Below are positions 17,262-26,697 of a DNA stretch of 64,000 bases, in pieces. How positions within the stretch are numbered: the stretch's first letter is position 1; the number at the start of each line of letters is the position of its first letter. Origin of the DNA: Candidatus Bathyarchaeota archaeon. GTDB taxonomy: Archaea > Thermoproteota > Bathyarchaeia > Bathyarchaeales > Bathycorpusculaceae. Location: positions 291,430 to 355,429 of the forward strand of contig JAOZHV010000026.1 of the NCBI GenBank assembly GCA_026014725.1. The letters run 5' to 3'. Under the pieces are notes generated by a model that worked only from the letters and a program-made list of their open reading frames with translations, was not told the origin of the DNA and did not search any database. A program made the translations under genes and the position numbers.

Positions 17262-18410
17262 ATGAGTAAAGAAAAATTCACGGCAGCACTCACTATAACA
17301 TTAATTCTCGCTGCGTCCGTAGCTACAGTTTACGCCTTTGAAATAACTGGCACCATAGTTTTGGAGCGGCACGGCGGCTACTACGGCATAGCTTACGATT
17401 CAGGTAAAGGCGAAATCTACCTAACTAATGGGGATTTCCATTTAGTCTATGTAGTATCAGACAGCAATGACAGCGTGATTACAACTATACCCGTGGGAGA
17501 CACGCCTTCAGGAATTACTTACGACCCAGCAAAAGGCGAACTATTCGTAACCAACTTTAGATCAAATTCGGTCTCAGTCATATCCGACAGCGATCACTCA
17601 GTAGTGGAAACAATAGCCGTTGGGCAAAACCCCATGGGAATAGTCTACGATTCAACTAAAGGAGAAATCTACGTAGCCAACTATGGCTCTGATTCAGTGA
17701 CGGTCATCTCTGACAGTGACAATACGATAGTTGCTACCATACCGGTAGGAATTAGACCTTCCGCCTTAGCATATGATTCTGCCAGAGGAGAAATATACGT
17801 TGGTCACGCTGGCTGCAATGACATCATCGTGATATCCGACAAAACCCACAAAATCGTAGCAAACATAACCGTGGAAAACCAGCCAATAAGCCTAGTTTAC
17901 AATTCTGGCAAAGAACAAATTTACGCAACCAATTACGGCTCCGACACGGTATCAGTAATATCATGCAACAACTATACGGTAGCCGCAACTATACCAGTAG
18001 GAAACCAGCCAATGGGAATAGACTACGACCCAGTCAACGGTTACCTCTACGTAGCCAACTTTAAATCAAGATCAATGTCAGTAATATGTGACAGCAACAA
18101 CACAGTAGTTACAGATGTTTCCCTTAAGGGCGAACCCCAAGCAATAGGCTACGATTCTGGCAAAGGAAAAATTTATGTTGCTTACTCTGAAAGCCACAGA
18201 GTCTCGGTCATATCGGTTCCCGTTCAACCTGACCCTACCTCACAACCAGAAGTTACCCCTTCGCCATCATCCACACCCTCGGCACCAGAGTACTCTCTAC
18301 GCACAGTTTTCTCAATAGTAATGGTTATTGCAGTAGTCATGGTAACGATATCACTTGTAGCAGTATTCTTCAGAAACAGAAAAATCAAAATACACATAAA
18401 CTGCAACTAA
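17262..18410 (+). CDS. Surface protein with YVTN-type beta-propeller repeats
   Basis: 382 aa from ATG 17262 (GTG at 17253 also open). Signal peptide (residues 1-28), then about seven repeats of ~42 residues carrying GIxYDxxKGExYVxNxxS..VSVIS, i.e. YVTN/40-residue propeller blades. A Pro/Ser/Thr linker (~310-330) and a C-terminal transmembrane helix with basic tail anchor it outside the cell. A TTTATA box 25-35 bp before the start suggests a leaderless or nearly leaderless message. Confidence 0.82.
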   Translation: MSKEKFTAALTITLILAASVATVYAFEITGTIVLERHGGYYGIAYDSGKGEIYLTNGDFHLVYVVSDSNDSVITTIPVGDTPSGITYDPAKGELFVTNFRSNSVSVISDSDHSVVETIAVGQNPMGIVYDSTKGEIYVANYGSDSVTVISDSDNTIVATIPVGIRPSALAYDSARGEIYVGHAGCNDIIVISDKTHKIVANITVENQPISLVYNSGKEQIYATNYGSDTVSVISCNNYTVAATIPVGNQPMGIDYDPVNGYLYVANFKSRSMSVICDSNNTVVTDVSLKGEPQAIGYDSGKGKIYVAYSESHRVSVISVPVQPDPTSQPEVTPSPSSTPSAPEYSLRTVFSIVMVIAVVMVTISLVAVFFRNRKIKIHINCN

Positions 18411-18477
18411 ACAAGCAATTCATTAACTAAGCCCCTAACGTATTTCCATACCTTGACGTTACCAACATAACTATTGA

Positions 18478-19367
18478 TCAAATATCCACGTTAATATTTA
18501 ACAGCGTTTTTCCAATTTTTCTCTTAAATGCTGTCATCAACGTAACAACGCTGAAAGCAAAAATCAAAAAGACAATTATACAAACTGGACCGAAAACATC
18601 AGCTTTAAAATCCAGCTGTAAGTAACCGTATTTACTCCCGAAAAACAACCCAAATGCGGCAAAGGTTGAAAACAGAAAAAACGCCAAAACTGAAAGCCCT
18701 GCAATCCTGTACCAATTCATGATTTTTAGAAGCTTAATCAACTGTTCTCTTGTCTTGGGGTCAATGTCTTGCTTTTTCTTGAGCATTTTAATAAAAATGT
18801 TCGCGTACCCAATGTATGCATAAGAGGAGCCGATTTGTCCCCAAAAGTTAGACGGGTCTTTTGAGGCAACATCACTCAAGAAATAGTTGAAACGTTCAGT
18901 ATGGTCAGGATTTGGTTGCGTCCAATACTTAAACCCAAAATAAGAAGAAAAAACGCCTACGTTGTTGGCGTTCTCAAACTTACTAAAGTAATAACCGCTT
19001 GTGATGCCGACGGCGGGAATGGCTGGCAAAAACGCAAAGACGCCGATGGGTAAAACTCTGAACCGCCAAAGAACATTACCGTCAAGAACAGCGGTATTCC
19101 AAACAAAGCAAACGCAAAGGGTACTATCTGCCAAATCATCGCTTCGCTTTTTTCTGATAATTCCCGAATCACCAGCCTAGTCTCAACTACTGCTAAAATG
19201 ACGCCGGCAAAAACACCGAACAAGAGGTAAAATTGGCGAGTCAGCGTGAACCATCCCAGGTTTGTTGCCGCTAAATAAAGCAAAAAGCCAATAGGAAACG
19301 CTACGATGATGGAACTGAATAGTCGGGTTTTGCCTATGGGAAACGGAACACGCTGGTAGAGGTTCAT
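18478..19367 (-). pseudogene. Frameshifted integral membrane protein gene
   Basis: Two overlapping frames make one protein of about 296 aa. The N-terminal frame starts at ATG 19367 and reads well to GGSEF; the C-terminal frame continues from LPIGVFAFLP. Adding one base in the A4 run at 19052-19055 (T4 on the coding strand) joins them as SEFLPIG. Four or more transmembrane helices, with an extracytoplasmic middle part rich in Tyr/Phe. It may be a true lesion or a homopolymer sequencing error. Family not recognised. Confidence 0.65.
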
Positions 19368-19486
19368 GGGGAAGCGATTATCAGTTTGGTATCTAAATAA
19401 GTTTCGACAAAAAAGACTTTGAAGCGTTAACATTTGACTCTGAGAAAAGGAAAAAGAAGAGGAAATGGATGGTTTGCCGCGACTGC

Positions 19487-20248
19487 TTACTTGTGAGTTA
19501 AGAATGCAAGGTTTGTTGATTTTGTTCGTTTACTTAAGACAAAGGCTCCAGCTATGACTGCAGTTGACAGTAGTGCAACAACTCCGAAATTCAAGCTTTC
19601 TGGAATAGTCGCCTCAGGACCCCCTATGACTCCCCAGCTGTTTGGGTTAGTTTCAGTAGAAGTTGGTGGCCACACTACCCAAGTTTGAGTGCTTGCATCA
19701 TACATTGCAACTCTCAGACCGTGTGGGGGCATATTTTGACCCCATGTACCTAGCTCGCCCTTGTTTGCTTGTATTTCCACGAGATAGTGGCCTGTTGTCG
19801 CGTTGTCTTTCCATGTTACTCCAGTGGTTGCCATCTCTGCCCAGCCTGATGCAGATCCTTTATACACCTTTAGTGTTGTGTGTCCTGTAATCTCAATTTT
19901 GTGGTCATTGTCGCTATCTATAGTGGTACCCCCATTATTTGAGCCGTCTATGCATATTTGCCATTTATCGCCCGCATCATTAGTGGCATCGACAAATTCT
20001 ATGAACCAAGACATCAGATATGCCCCAGTATTAGAGTCCATCTTATATCCAAACTTATTTGTAGGCCCGCCTAAGTATTCGATCCAGGCGTCATTCCATT
20101 CAGTGGTACCTCGAACACCGTCAAGAGTTACTGCTGACGTTTGGTAAGCCTCAATTATGGTGTAGGCTGCATTGCCTGCTGTAGCTGTCCCTATTAGTGC
20201 ACTGCACAGCAAAAGTATACTTATTGCTACTGGTAGAGTTTTTTTCAA
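19487..20248 (-). CDS. Secreted protein with CBM9/DOMON-like domain and C-terminal anchor
   Basis: 253 aa. Signal peptide at residues 1-25, then a domain beginning VTLDGVRGTTEWNDA, the usual opening of CBM9/DOMON-like carbohydrate- or haem-binding folds, to about residue 205. The C-terminus IPESLNFGVVALLSTAVIAG followed by KRTK resembles an archaeosortase-type tripartite signal or a simple transmembrane anchor. Probably a cell-surface protein. Confidence 0.65.
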   Translation of the reverse strand: MKKTLPVAISILLLCSALIGTATAGNAAYTIIEAYQTSAVTLDGVRGTTEWNDAWIEYLGGPTNKFGYKMDSNTGAYLMSWFIEFVDATNDAGDKWQICIDGSNNGGTTIDSDNDHKIEITGHTTLKVYKGSASGWAEMATTGVTWKDNATTGHYLVEIQANKGELGTWGQNMPPHGLRVAMYDASTQTWVVWPPTSTETNPNSWGVIGGPEATIPESLNFGVVALLSTAVIAGAFVLSKRTKSTNLAFLTHK

Positions 20249-20471
20249 ATCAATTATTTCTCCTTTTGTTTGGTAGAATGCTTATTTGGTTGATTCTGCT
20301 TAAGAATTTTTTCATCCCTAGCATGCCAGCATGGTAAACAACCATGCAAACTGGACACCCCTATTTATAAAAGAAAAAAGGGGAGTTGAGCAAAATCAAA
20401 GAAAACAACGCACATCTCTAGAGTAAGAGGCTATATAGTCAATCGTGCATGGTGTAAGCAGGTGCAGATAG

Positions 20472-20921
20472 TTGGCAAACAAAACGCTCATAATCGTTGT
20501 TGCTGTAGTTTTCATGGTTATCGTTGCTGGCAGCGTCGCTTGGGTATGCAATGACCCCAACTTTAACCCAGCGCCTACACCGGCTCCCACCCATGCGCTT
20601 ACAACCCAAGAACAAGTACGCGATAAAGTCATATCTTTCATTATAGACAAACATAATGAAACTGCTGAATCTGCCGTGGTTAATCCCCCCCTTGCAACTA
20701 ACCTCAAATGGACCGGCGGAAGGCAAGAAACAGGTCGTTTAGGCGCAGAAACATACATTTACACCAGCGATTTCTGGACAGTAGTTATCGAGTATCCAGT
20801 GGTTCCAAACCCAATCTACACAGTCTACGTTGATTTCGGTAGGACAAGCCCGCAGATTGCTTGGCAAGGAACCGTTGAGAACGGCAACATTACGGAGAAC
20901 TACTTTACATACAAGCCATAA
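20472..20921 (+). CDS. Membrane-anchored small extracytoplasmic protein, unknown
   Basis: 149 aa from a TTG start. N-terminal transmembrane helix (5-24), Pro/Thr/Ala linker (PAPTPAPTHAL), then a ~110-aa alpha/beta domain ending in VYVDFGRTSPQIAWQG. Domain architecture suggests an outward-facing single-domain protein. No family recognised. Confidence 0.6.
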   Translation: MANKTLIIVVAVVFMVIVAGSVAWVCNDPNFNPAPTPAPTHALTTQEQVRDKVISFIIDKHNETAESAVVNPPLATNLKWTGGRQETGRLGAETYIYTSDFWTVVIEYPVVPNPIYTVYVDFGRTSPQIAWQGTVENGNITENYFTYKP

Positions 20922-20992
20922 ACACCAAACGTTTCAACGACGAGCATTGTCCTTTTTTATCTAATAACATCCATCGAACAGAAAACTAGCGA

Positions 20993-21346
20993 TTAAGTGT
21001 ATTCTCTAAAGGTGTGACCGCATTTGGTGCAACGCATAAACTGGGTTGAGGCTTCATCGCCGCCTCGAGTCTGCACCTGCCAAACGTAAACTTCCATGTT
21101 GCCACATTTTTCGCATTCAACTCTGATCTTTGGCATCGTGGTTATTTTCTGGTCTTCTTCGCTAATTACAGTCATAAATTGCTTGGGCTTTGGCTGAATA
21201 ACCTTGCCTGTTTTTGCTTCTGCTTTCCTATCGATTGGTTTTTTGGTAAAACCGCACTTTGAGCACACCAGCATAAACAGCGAACTGGTGCCTGCATGCG
21301 GTTTTTGGGGTTCAAGACGAGAACCACAATTCGGGCAAAACTCCAT
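20993..21346 (-). CDS. tfs: Transcription factor S (TFIIS-like)
   Basis: 117 aa from ATG 21346; the reading frame is open 12 codons further upstream but the protein starts MEFCPNCGSRL. N-terminal zinc ribbon (CPNC...CSKC) and C-terminal TFIIS-type zinc ribbon (CEKC...CTKC) with the catalytic Asp-Glu in RGGDEASTQ. It stimulates transcript cleavage by stalled archaeal RNA polymerase. Length and motifs match the family. Confidence 0.88.
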   Translation of the reverse strand: MEFCPNCGSRLEPQKPHAGTSSLFMLVCSKCGFTKKPIDRKAEAKTGKVIQPKPKQFMTVISEEDQKITTMPKIRVECEKCGNMEVYVWQVQTRGGDEASTQFMRCTKCGHTFREYT

Positions 21347-21501
21347 GGAACAAGAATCCCTCTCTCTTCTTTCCAACAACAAGTGAACCTTATAATATAA
21401 GTCTTATTTTCTCTTAATCCATAATTTTCTTGAAATCGTGGAAAAATTACTATTTAGAAGCGTAAAGTAAATACCTAAAGCTGACAGCTACAAGGAGCGA
21501 G

Positions 21502-22164
21502 GTGGACAAGATACACGAGGAAAACAGCCGTATAAGCGAGTGGCAAACACTAAACCACGCGTTCGCATACTTGGCAAGGGCAGGTAAACTACCGCATCGA
21601 ACAGAAGTGGAAAGCGTGCTTTTAGAACAGATTCCGCAGAGCGCCAAGCGTGTTTTGGATTTAGGAACTGGTGATGGGCGGTTGCTTTCGCTGGTACTGC
21701 TTAAACTTAACAATCCAGATGTTGAGGGAGTAGCTTTGGATTTCTCTGAACCCATGCTGCAACAGGCTAAGAAGCGCTTCGCTAAAAATAAGCAAGTCAC
21801 AATTATTCAACATGATTTAAGTCAGCCGCTACCTGCAGATTTGGGTTGTTTTGATATTGTTGTCTCAAGCCTTGCAATTCACCATTTGACGCACCCACGG
21901 AAAAAGCAGCTCTATACTGAAGTATTTAAGCGATTAAATTCGAAGGGTATCTTCTGCAATTTAGAACATGTCGCTTCTCCAACACGGAACTTGCACTTAA
22001 AATTTTTAGCGGCCACAGGCTTAACTTTGGAAACGGAGGACCCCTCAAACAAGCTTTTGGACGTTGAAACGCAGCTTTGGTGGTTACGTGAGATAGGGTT
22101 TGTGGATGTTGACTGCTACTGGAAGTGGCTCGAAGTGGCGCTTATATGCGGCTTTAAACCCTAA
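21502..22164 (+). CDS. SAM-dependent class I methyltransferase
   Basis: 220 aa. Motif I VLDLGTGDGRLLSL, acidic residue after strand 2 in ALDFSEPML, and motif IV FDIVVSSLAIHHL followed by a typical 'K..LY.Ev...L...G' segment. Substrate unknown; small molecules are typical for this subgroup. GTG start with AAGGAG at 21492, rather close. Confidence 0.82.
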   Translation: MDKIHEENSRISEWQTLNHAFAYLARAGKLPHRTEVESVLLEQIPQSAKRVLDLGTGDGRLLSLVLLKLNNPDVEGVALDFSEPMLQQAKKRFAKNKQVTIIQHDLSQPLPADLGCFDIVVSSLAIHHLTHPRKKQLYTEVFKRLNSKGIFCNLEHVASPTRNLHLKFLAATGLTLETEDPSNKLLDVETQLWWLREIGFVDVDCYWKWLEVALICGFKP

Positions 22165-22227
22165 ATGCATTGCGCACTTGAAAGTTTAATAACACCTTTT
22201 TACATCAGAAAATATAGGAGTTTTATC

Positions 22228-22731
22228 ATGTCAACTGATTTTGAGCAGATAGATTGGGGTCACTGGGTAATTCGTTTGGTTGCATTGATAATTGACAGCT
22301 TAATAATCGGTATACCGACAGCGATAATATGGTTTGCACTCACCGTCTCGGCATTTTTCTTTGCATCAGCATTCTTCATATTTTACGGGGCTTGGTTAAT
22401 ACTACCGCTTATCCTTGGGGTACTTTTACTATTGTATTTTATGATTTTAGATGCCTACTGGGGCGCCACAATAGGCAAACGGTTGCTGGGGCTGCACGTA
22501 CAAATGGCAAACGGCGGCAAAGTACCCTTTGATAAGGCATTCATTCGCAACATAAGCAAAATCTACTGGCCCTTCTTGCTCTTAGACTGGTTAGTAGGAA
22601 TCGTAACTCCGGGAGATAAACGGCAAAAATACACTGACCGCATTGCAGGAACCACCGTTATTCAAACAAGACAAGCCTTCCAAACAACCGCTGAACAGCC
22701 TCCACCGCCACCGCCGCCTCCACCGAGCTAA
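22228..22731 (+). CDS. RDD family membrane protein
   Basis: 167 aa from ATG 22228, chosen because AGGAG at 22216-22220 precedes it (an upstream in-frame ATG at 22165 has no such site). Starts with WVIRLVALIIDSLIIG, the RDD-domain opening, has three helices and a conserved GATIGKRLLGL loop. The C-terminus is a polyproline tail. Function unknown; some members are ion exchangers. Confidence 0.8.
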   Translation: MSTDFEQIDWGHWVIRLVALIIDSLIIGIPTAIIWFALTVSAFFFASAFFIFYGAWLILPLILGVLLLLYFMILDAYWGATIGKRLLGLHVQMANGGKVPFDKAFIRNISKIYWPFLLLDWLVGIVTPGDKRQKYTDRIAGTTVIQTRQAFQTTAEQPPPPPPPPPS

Positions 22732-22783
22732 AAAATAGCAACCTTTCTTTTTCTACTAAATCGTCTATTGCAGTTACAGATGT

Positions 22784-23116
22784 CTATAGAATCTTGTTTT
22801 GATTGAGCCAAGTTTTAAACTGTTTCTCATTCAAACCCGCACCTAGTTTTCCATCGAGACGACTGAGAACCTTGCCATCCTCAAACAGTATAATGGTTGG
22901 AACCGCGCCAATGCTGTAATCGTCCCAAAGAGGATTGTCATAGTCATCTAAGAGCACATGCAAAACGGTTCCCTTGGAAAAGCCGCTTACGTGGTTGCCG
23001 AAAACTGGAACAAAAGACATACAGTAAGGGCACCATGAAGCGTAAAACAACACCAAAACTCGACGATTTCTCTTTAATTCAGCGTTTAATCCCTGCGCAT
23101 TGTCAACTTCAATCAT
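22784..23116 (-). CDS. Thioredoxin-like protein with CPYC active site
   Basis: 110 aa from ATG 23116 (GGTGA six bases ahead). Thioredoxin fold with the active site ASWCPYCMSF near residue 30, and the cis-Pro region GAVPTIILFEDG near residue 76. CPYC is glutaredoxin-like, but the overall length and cis-Pro loop fit thioredoxin. Probably a cytoplasmic disulfide reductase. Confidence 0.85.
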   Translation of the reverse strand: MIEVDNAQGLNAELKRNRRVLVLFYASWCPYCMSFVPVFGNHVSGFSKGTVLHVLLDDYDNPLWDDYSIGAVPTIILFEDGKVLSRLDGKLGAGLNEKQFKTWLNQNKIL

Positions 23117-23240
23117 ACATCTCACCTATAGACGACTTTTGGGTTTCATAAACGTGCCGTTCTAAACCGTAAAAAAGTCAATCAAAGTACCGCAAGCAAC
23201 AACTAAAATACTCTAATCGTAAATTATTACAAGAATCACA

Positions 23241-23963
23241 ATGAAATCTAAAAGCTACAGACGCGGCTACGCCGTTGCCATCCTAATTGGAATAGAGCAA
23301 GACCACGCGGCAGTTTGGCAGGTTTTCAGCCAAGTCGCCAAACATCAACAAACCATACACTTAAACGGTGACAGAAAAGACCAAAAAGCACTATACAACT
23401 TCCACGAAAGCATCGTTAACGCTCTTAGACCAACGCTAAAAGAAGGCGTAAAAAGTATAATAGTCGCCTCGTCGCCACGAACTGCTTATGCTCAAGATTT
23501 TCAAAATCACATCAGCGCACATCACGCTTGGCTCACGCAAGGCACGAACAAAGCAACCATCTCAACCATAACAGGTCAAGCAAGCTCCCCATCTCAAGTG
23601 GCGACCCTGACAAAAACAGCAGCCTTCAAAGAACTAGTACAGCAAACCGCCGAACAAGAAACGGAAAATCTTCTTGAAATTCTTGAGAAACGCCTCAGTA
23701 CAACCGATAATTTAGTGCTTTTCTCACTGCAAGAAGCAGAAAACCTTATCTTGAGCACGCAGACTCTAGGAAAACCAAAGCCAGAATATCTCTTGCTTAC
23801 TGATGCTTACCTTTCTAGTAGCCGCCAAAAGGGTCGGTTGCAAAGGCTCATGCAGATAGCCAAAAACAAGAGCGTAAAAACACGAGTGATAAAGGCTGAA
23901 TCAAACGCTGGTGCGCGCCTAACTCAGCTAGGCGGAATTGTTTGCTTAGCAAAACAGGAGTAG
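23241..23963 (+). CDS. Pelota/eRF1-like factor lacking the N-terminal domain (VLRF1-like)
   Basis: 240 aa. The C-terminal ~90 residues follow eRF1/Pelota domain 3: EYLLLTDAYL, then LMQIAKNKSVKTRVIKAES and GARLTQLGGIVCL. The middle resembles domain 2, while the N-terminal Sm-like or decoding domain is absent. Such short archaeal paralogues are related to Vms1-like release factors and may act on stalled ribosomes. The GGQ tripeptide of true release factors is not seen. Confidence 0.65.
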   Translation: MKSKSYRRGYAVAILIGIEQDHAAVWQVFSQVAKHQQTIHLNGDRKDQKALYNFHESIVNALRPTLKEGVKSIIVASSPRTAYAQDFQNHISAHHAWLTQGTNKATISTITGQASSPSQVATLTKTAAFKELVQQTAEQETENLLEILEKRLSTTDNLVLFSLQEAENLILSTQTLGKPKPEYLLLTDAYLSSSRQKGRLQRLMQIAKNKSVKTRVIKAESNAGARLTQLGGIVCLAKQE

Positions 23964-23964
23964 C

Positions 23965-24696
23965 TCAAAGAAGCCCTGCTTTTTTTAATTCATTCATTGA
24001 AATCTTGCCTGAATGAAGAGCACTAGCCACCAAAACGCCTGAAACACCCAACTCTTTTAGTTCAACTAAATCTTGAATATTGCGGACTCCGCCGCCCACA
24101 TAAACATCAATTCCCACAGTCTCAATCACTTTTTTAAGAAAAACTGTATTAACGCCTTCGCCACTGCCAACACGGTTCAAATCCAAAACAATCACTTGCG
24201 AAACCCCCATCACTTTGAAATCTCGCAGCAGACACATTGGCGAAACGCAACCGTCAAATCCCAGTTTAACAATGACTTTTTCTCCCCTCAAATCCAAACT
24301 AATCAATACGCGCTCGCTTCCGAAGAGCTCAACTGCATCCTTAACGATTTTTTTGCGCTGCAACGTCTCGGTTCCAACAATAAGTTTTGAAACTCCACTA
24401 TCCAACAGCACCTTTGCCCGCTCAATGCTTGTTATCCCCGCATCAACCAGCAACTCAAGCCCCGTTTCATTAACGATACGTTTTAAAACCTGAAAATCTG
24501 TTGAGCAATCAATAATTGCATCCAAGTCAGCAACGTATAACTCATGAAAACCAAGAGCTTTGAACGTTTTTGCCACTTCGACTGGGTCAACCGAGTTGGT
24601 TAGGCAACTTTGAAGCGGCTTATATTCTCGCCTTTTGCCCCTAACGGCATGCACTACAACTCCGTTTAGGATGTCAATAACAGGAATAACTTTCAA
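23965..24696 (-). CDS. HisA/HisF-family TIM-barrel paralogue
   Basis: 243 aa. Begins MKVIPVIDILNGVVVHAVRG with the HisA catalytic Asp in strand 1 and ends with phosphate-binding YVGGGVRNIQDL and GVLVASALHSG. It is closest to archaeal HisA-like paralogues rather than biosynthetic HisA, since no other his gene is near. It is divergent from the methanofuran operon, so a role linked to C1-coenzyme synthesis is plausible but unproven. Confidence 0.75.
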   Translation of the reverse strand: MKVIPVIDILNGVVVHAVRGKRREYKPLQSCLTNSVDPVEVAKTFKALGFHELYVADLDAIIDCSTDFQVLKRIVNETGLELLVDAGITSIERAKVLLDSGVSKLIVGTETLQRKKIVKDAVELFGSERVLISLDLRGEKVIVKLGFDGCVSPMCLLRDFKVMGVSQVIVLDLNRVGSGEGVNTVFLKKVIETVGIDVYVGGGVRNIQDLVELKELGVSGVLVASALHSGKISMNELKKAGLL

Positions 24697-24798
24697 TGTG
24701 AACCCTCAAGCGTAAAACCTAATACCAATAAAAAAACATAGCTACTCCAACAGGAAAACTTTAAAGGCACCATTAAACCGCATGTTTGTGATGCATAA

Positions 24799-25527
24799 TT
24801 GAAGCTACTCATAAGCCCCACAAATGAGAAAGAAGCCATCGAAGCCATCGCTGGCGGTGCAGACATAATCGACGTTAAAAACCCCGCTGAGGGCGCGTTG
24901 GGAGCGAATTATCCCTGGGTTATCAAAAAAATCAGAGAGATAACGCCAAAAAATCTGGAGGTAAGTTGCACTTTAGGCGAGGTGCCTAATCTTCCTGGCT
25001 CCATTTCGCTGGCGGCACTTGGTGCGGCATCATTAGGCGTGGATTATATAAAGGTCGGTCTCTACGGGCTAAAAACGCCCCAGCAAGCAACTCTTCTATT
25101 GCAAAACGTTAACCAAGCAGCAAAAGAATGCAACCCAAAAATCAAAGTGGTTGCAGTAGCCTATGCCGACGCAACAAAAATCGGAGCAATTGACCCACTG
25201 CTGATTCCAGAAATCGTCAAGAACGCTCAAGTTGAGGTAGCCATGATTGATACATTCATTAAAGACGGCAAAACCACCTTTGACCACTTAACCACCGAGA
25301 AAGTGAAAGAGTTCGTGGATTCAGCGCATGACTTTGGCTTGGAGGTAGCCTTGGCTGGCTCGCTTCGAAAACAGCATTTGACGATAGTTCATCGTTTAGG
25401 CGCTGATGTTGTTGGGCTTCGAGGTGCTGCTTGCACTAATTGCGATAGAGTTGGCGGTGAGATTACAAAAGAACTAGTAAGCGAACTGGCAACGGCGGTT
25501 AAGCAAGCTGATGCTGTGAGGGCGTAA
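24799..25527 (+). CDS. mfnB: (5-formylfuran-3-yl)methyl phosphate synthase
   Basis: 242 aa, TTG start. MfnB family: MKLLISPTNEKEAIEAI then GGADIIDVKNPAEGALGAN, with the Schiff-base lysine expected in DVKNP. It condenses two glyceraldehyde-3-phosphates to the furan precursor of methanofuran. First gene of the mfnB-A-D-F-E operon; the next gene follows after 2 bp. Confidence 0.92.
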   Translation: MKLLISPTNEKEAIEAIAGGADIIDVKNPAEGALGANYPWVIKKIREITPKNLEVSCTLGEVPNLPGSISLAALGAASLGVDYIKVGLYGLKTPQQATLLLQNVNQAAKECNPKIKVVAVAYADATKIGAIDPLLIPEIVKNAQVEVAMIDTFIKDGKTTFDHLTTEKVKEFVDSAHDFGLEVALAGSLRKQHLTIVHRLGADVVGLRGAACTNCDRVGGEITKELVSELATAVKQADAVRA

Positions 25528-25529
25528 CT

Positions 25530-26663
25530 TTGCAGTCTAAAGGGTCCAGCAGAAAAACAGTTTTATCCGAGCTCAAGAAGATGCGTGCTCTGGACCAGCG
25601 ATATGACGACGGCAAAATCCTTTGTTCAATGTGCACTAAACCCCACCCAATAGCCATGAAAGCTTACCAGATGTTTCAAGAATCAAATTTAGGCGACTCA
25701 GGACTTTTCTCAGGAAGCCTGCAGTTAGAAAGAGATGTTATAGCGCAACTTGCAACGCTTCTGCACTGCAAGAGTGCTGTGGGTTTTGTTGTCTCTGGGG
25801 GAACGGAAGCAAACTTGATGGCGCTATTGGTAGCAAGAAACAGCGCCAACGTCAAAGAGCCTGAGGTTGTTTTGCCGCAATCAGCGCATTTCTCATTCAC
25901 TAAAATCTGTAGCATGTTAAACCTAAAACCAGTCTATGCAAAACTGGATGCTTCTTTTGGGGTTGCCCCCTCAGAAGTTGAAAAATGCCTTAGCGAACGC
26001 ACAGTTGCCATTGTGGGTACGGCGGGAACCGCCGAGTTGGGCGTCATCGACCCTGTCGATAAACTCTCGGAGATAGCGTTAAGGCATAACGTTTGGTTGC
26101 ATGTGGATGCAGCGTTCGGCGGCTTAGTAATTCCATTCCTCAACAAAACAAAACCCCAGTTCGATTTTGCTCTGGACGCTGTAGAGTCCATAACGGTTGA
26201 CCCTCACAAGATGGGCATGGCAGCAATTCCAGCTGGCGGCATCCTCTTCCGAAAAGCAAAAGCGCTGGATGCACTTAAAGTTGAAACGCCCTATTTGACT
26301 GATAAGTTTCAGTATACGTTTGTTGGAACAAGAACAGGCGCTTCCGCAGCTTCAGCGTGGGCGGTGTTCAAACTTCTTGGCTTCGAAGGTTTCCAGAAAA
26401 TAATTAAAGGATGCATGGCAACCACAAAACTGTTTGCGGATGGGCTTAAGACGGGTGGTTTCAAGCTTGTTGTTGAACCACCACTGAACATTATTGCCTT
26501 CCAAAGCGAGAACACAAAACAAACGGCAGAGCAACTGAGGCGAAAAGGCTGGTTTGTTTCATATGTTCCACGCTACGACTGTATCAGAATCGCTGTAATG
26601 CCACATGTGAAAAGGCGACATGTTGAGGCCTTCCTGAAATGTTTAAGTGAGTTAAAACCCTAA
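25530..26663 (+). CDS. mfnA: Archaeal L-tyrosine (or L-aspartate) decarboxylase, PLP enzyme
   Basis: 377 aa, TTG start behind GAGGG seven bases ahead. Group II decarboxylase fold with VSGGTEANLMAL, HVDAAFGG and the PLP lysine K227 in SVTVDPHKMGM. In methanofuran synthesis MfnA turns tyrosine into tyramine; homologues also make beta-alanine from aspartate for CoA. The operon context favours tyrosine. Confidence 0.9.
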   Translation: MQSKGSSRKTVLSELKKMRALDQRYDDGKILCSMCTKPHPIAMKAYQMFQESNLGDSGLFSGSLQLERDVIAQLATLLHCKSAVGFVVSGGTEANLMALLVARNSANVKEPEVVLPQSAHFSFTKICSMLNLKPVYAKLDASFGVAPSEVEKCLSERTVAIVGTAGTAELGVIDPVDKLSEIALRHNVWLHVDAAFGGLVIPFLNKTKPQFDFALDAVESITVDPHKMGMAAIPAGGILFRKAKALDALKVETPYLTDKFQYTFVGTRTGASAASAWAVFKLLGFEGFQKIIKGCMATTKLFADGLKTGGFKLVVEPPLNIIAFQSENTKQTAEQLRRKGWFVSYVPRYDCIRIAVMPHVKRRHVEAFLKCLSELKP

Positions 26664-26697
26664 AGAAAAAACACTCCCAGCAAATTGAGGTGCACCT

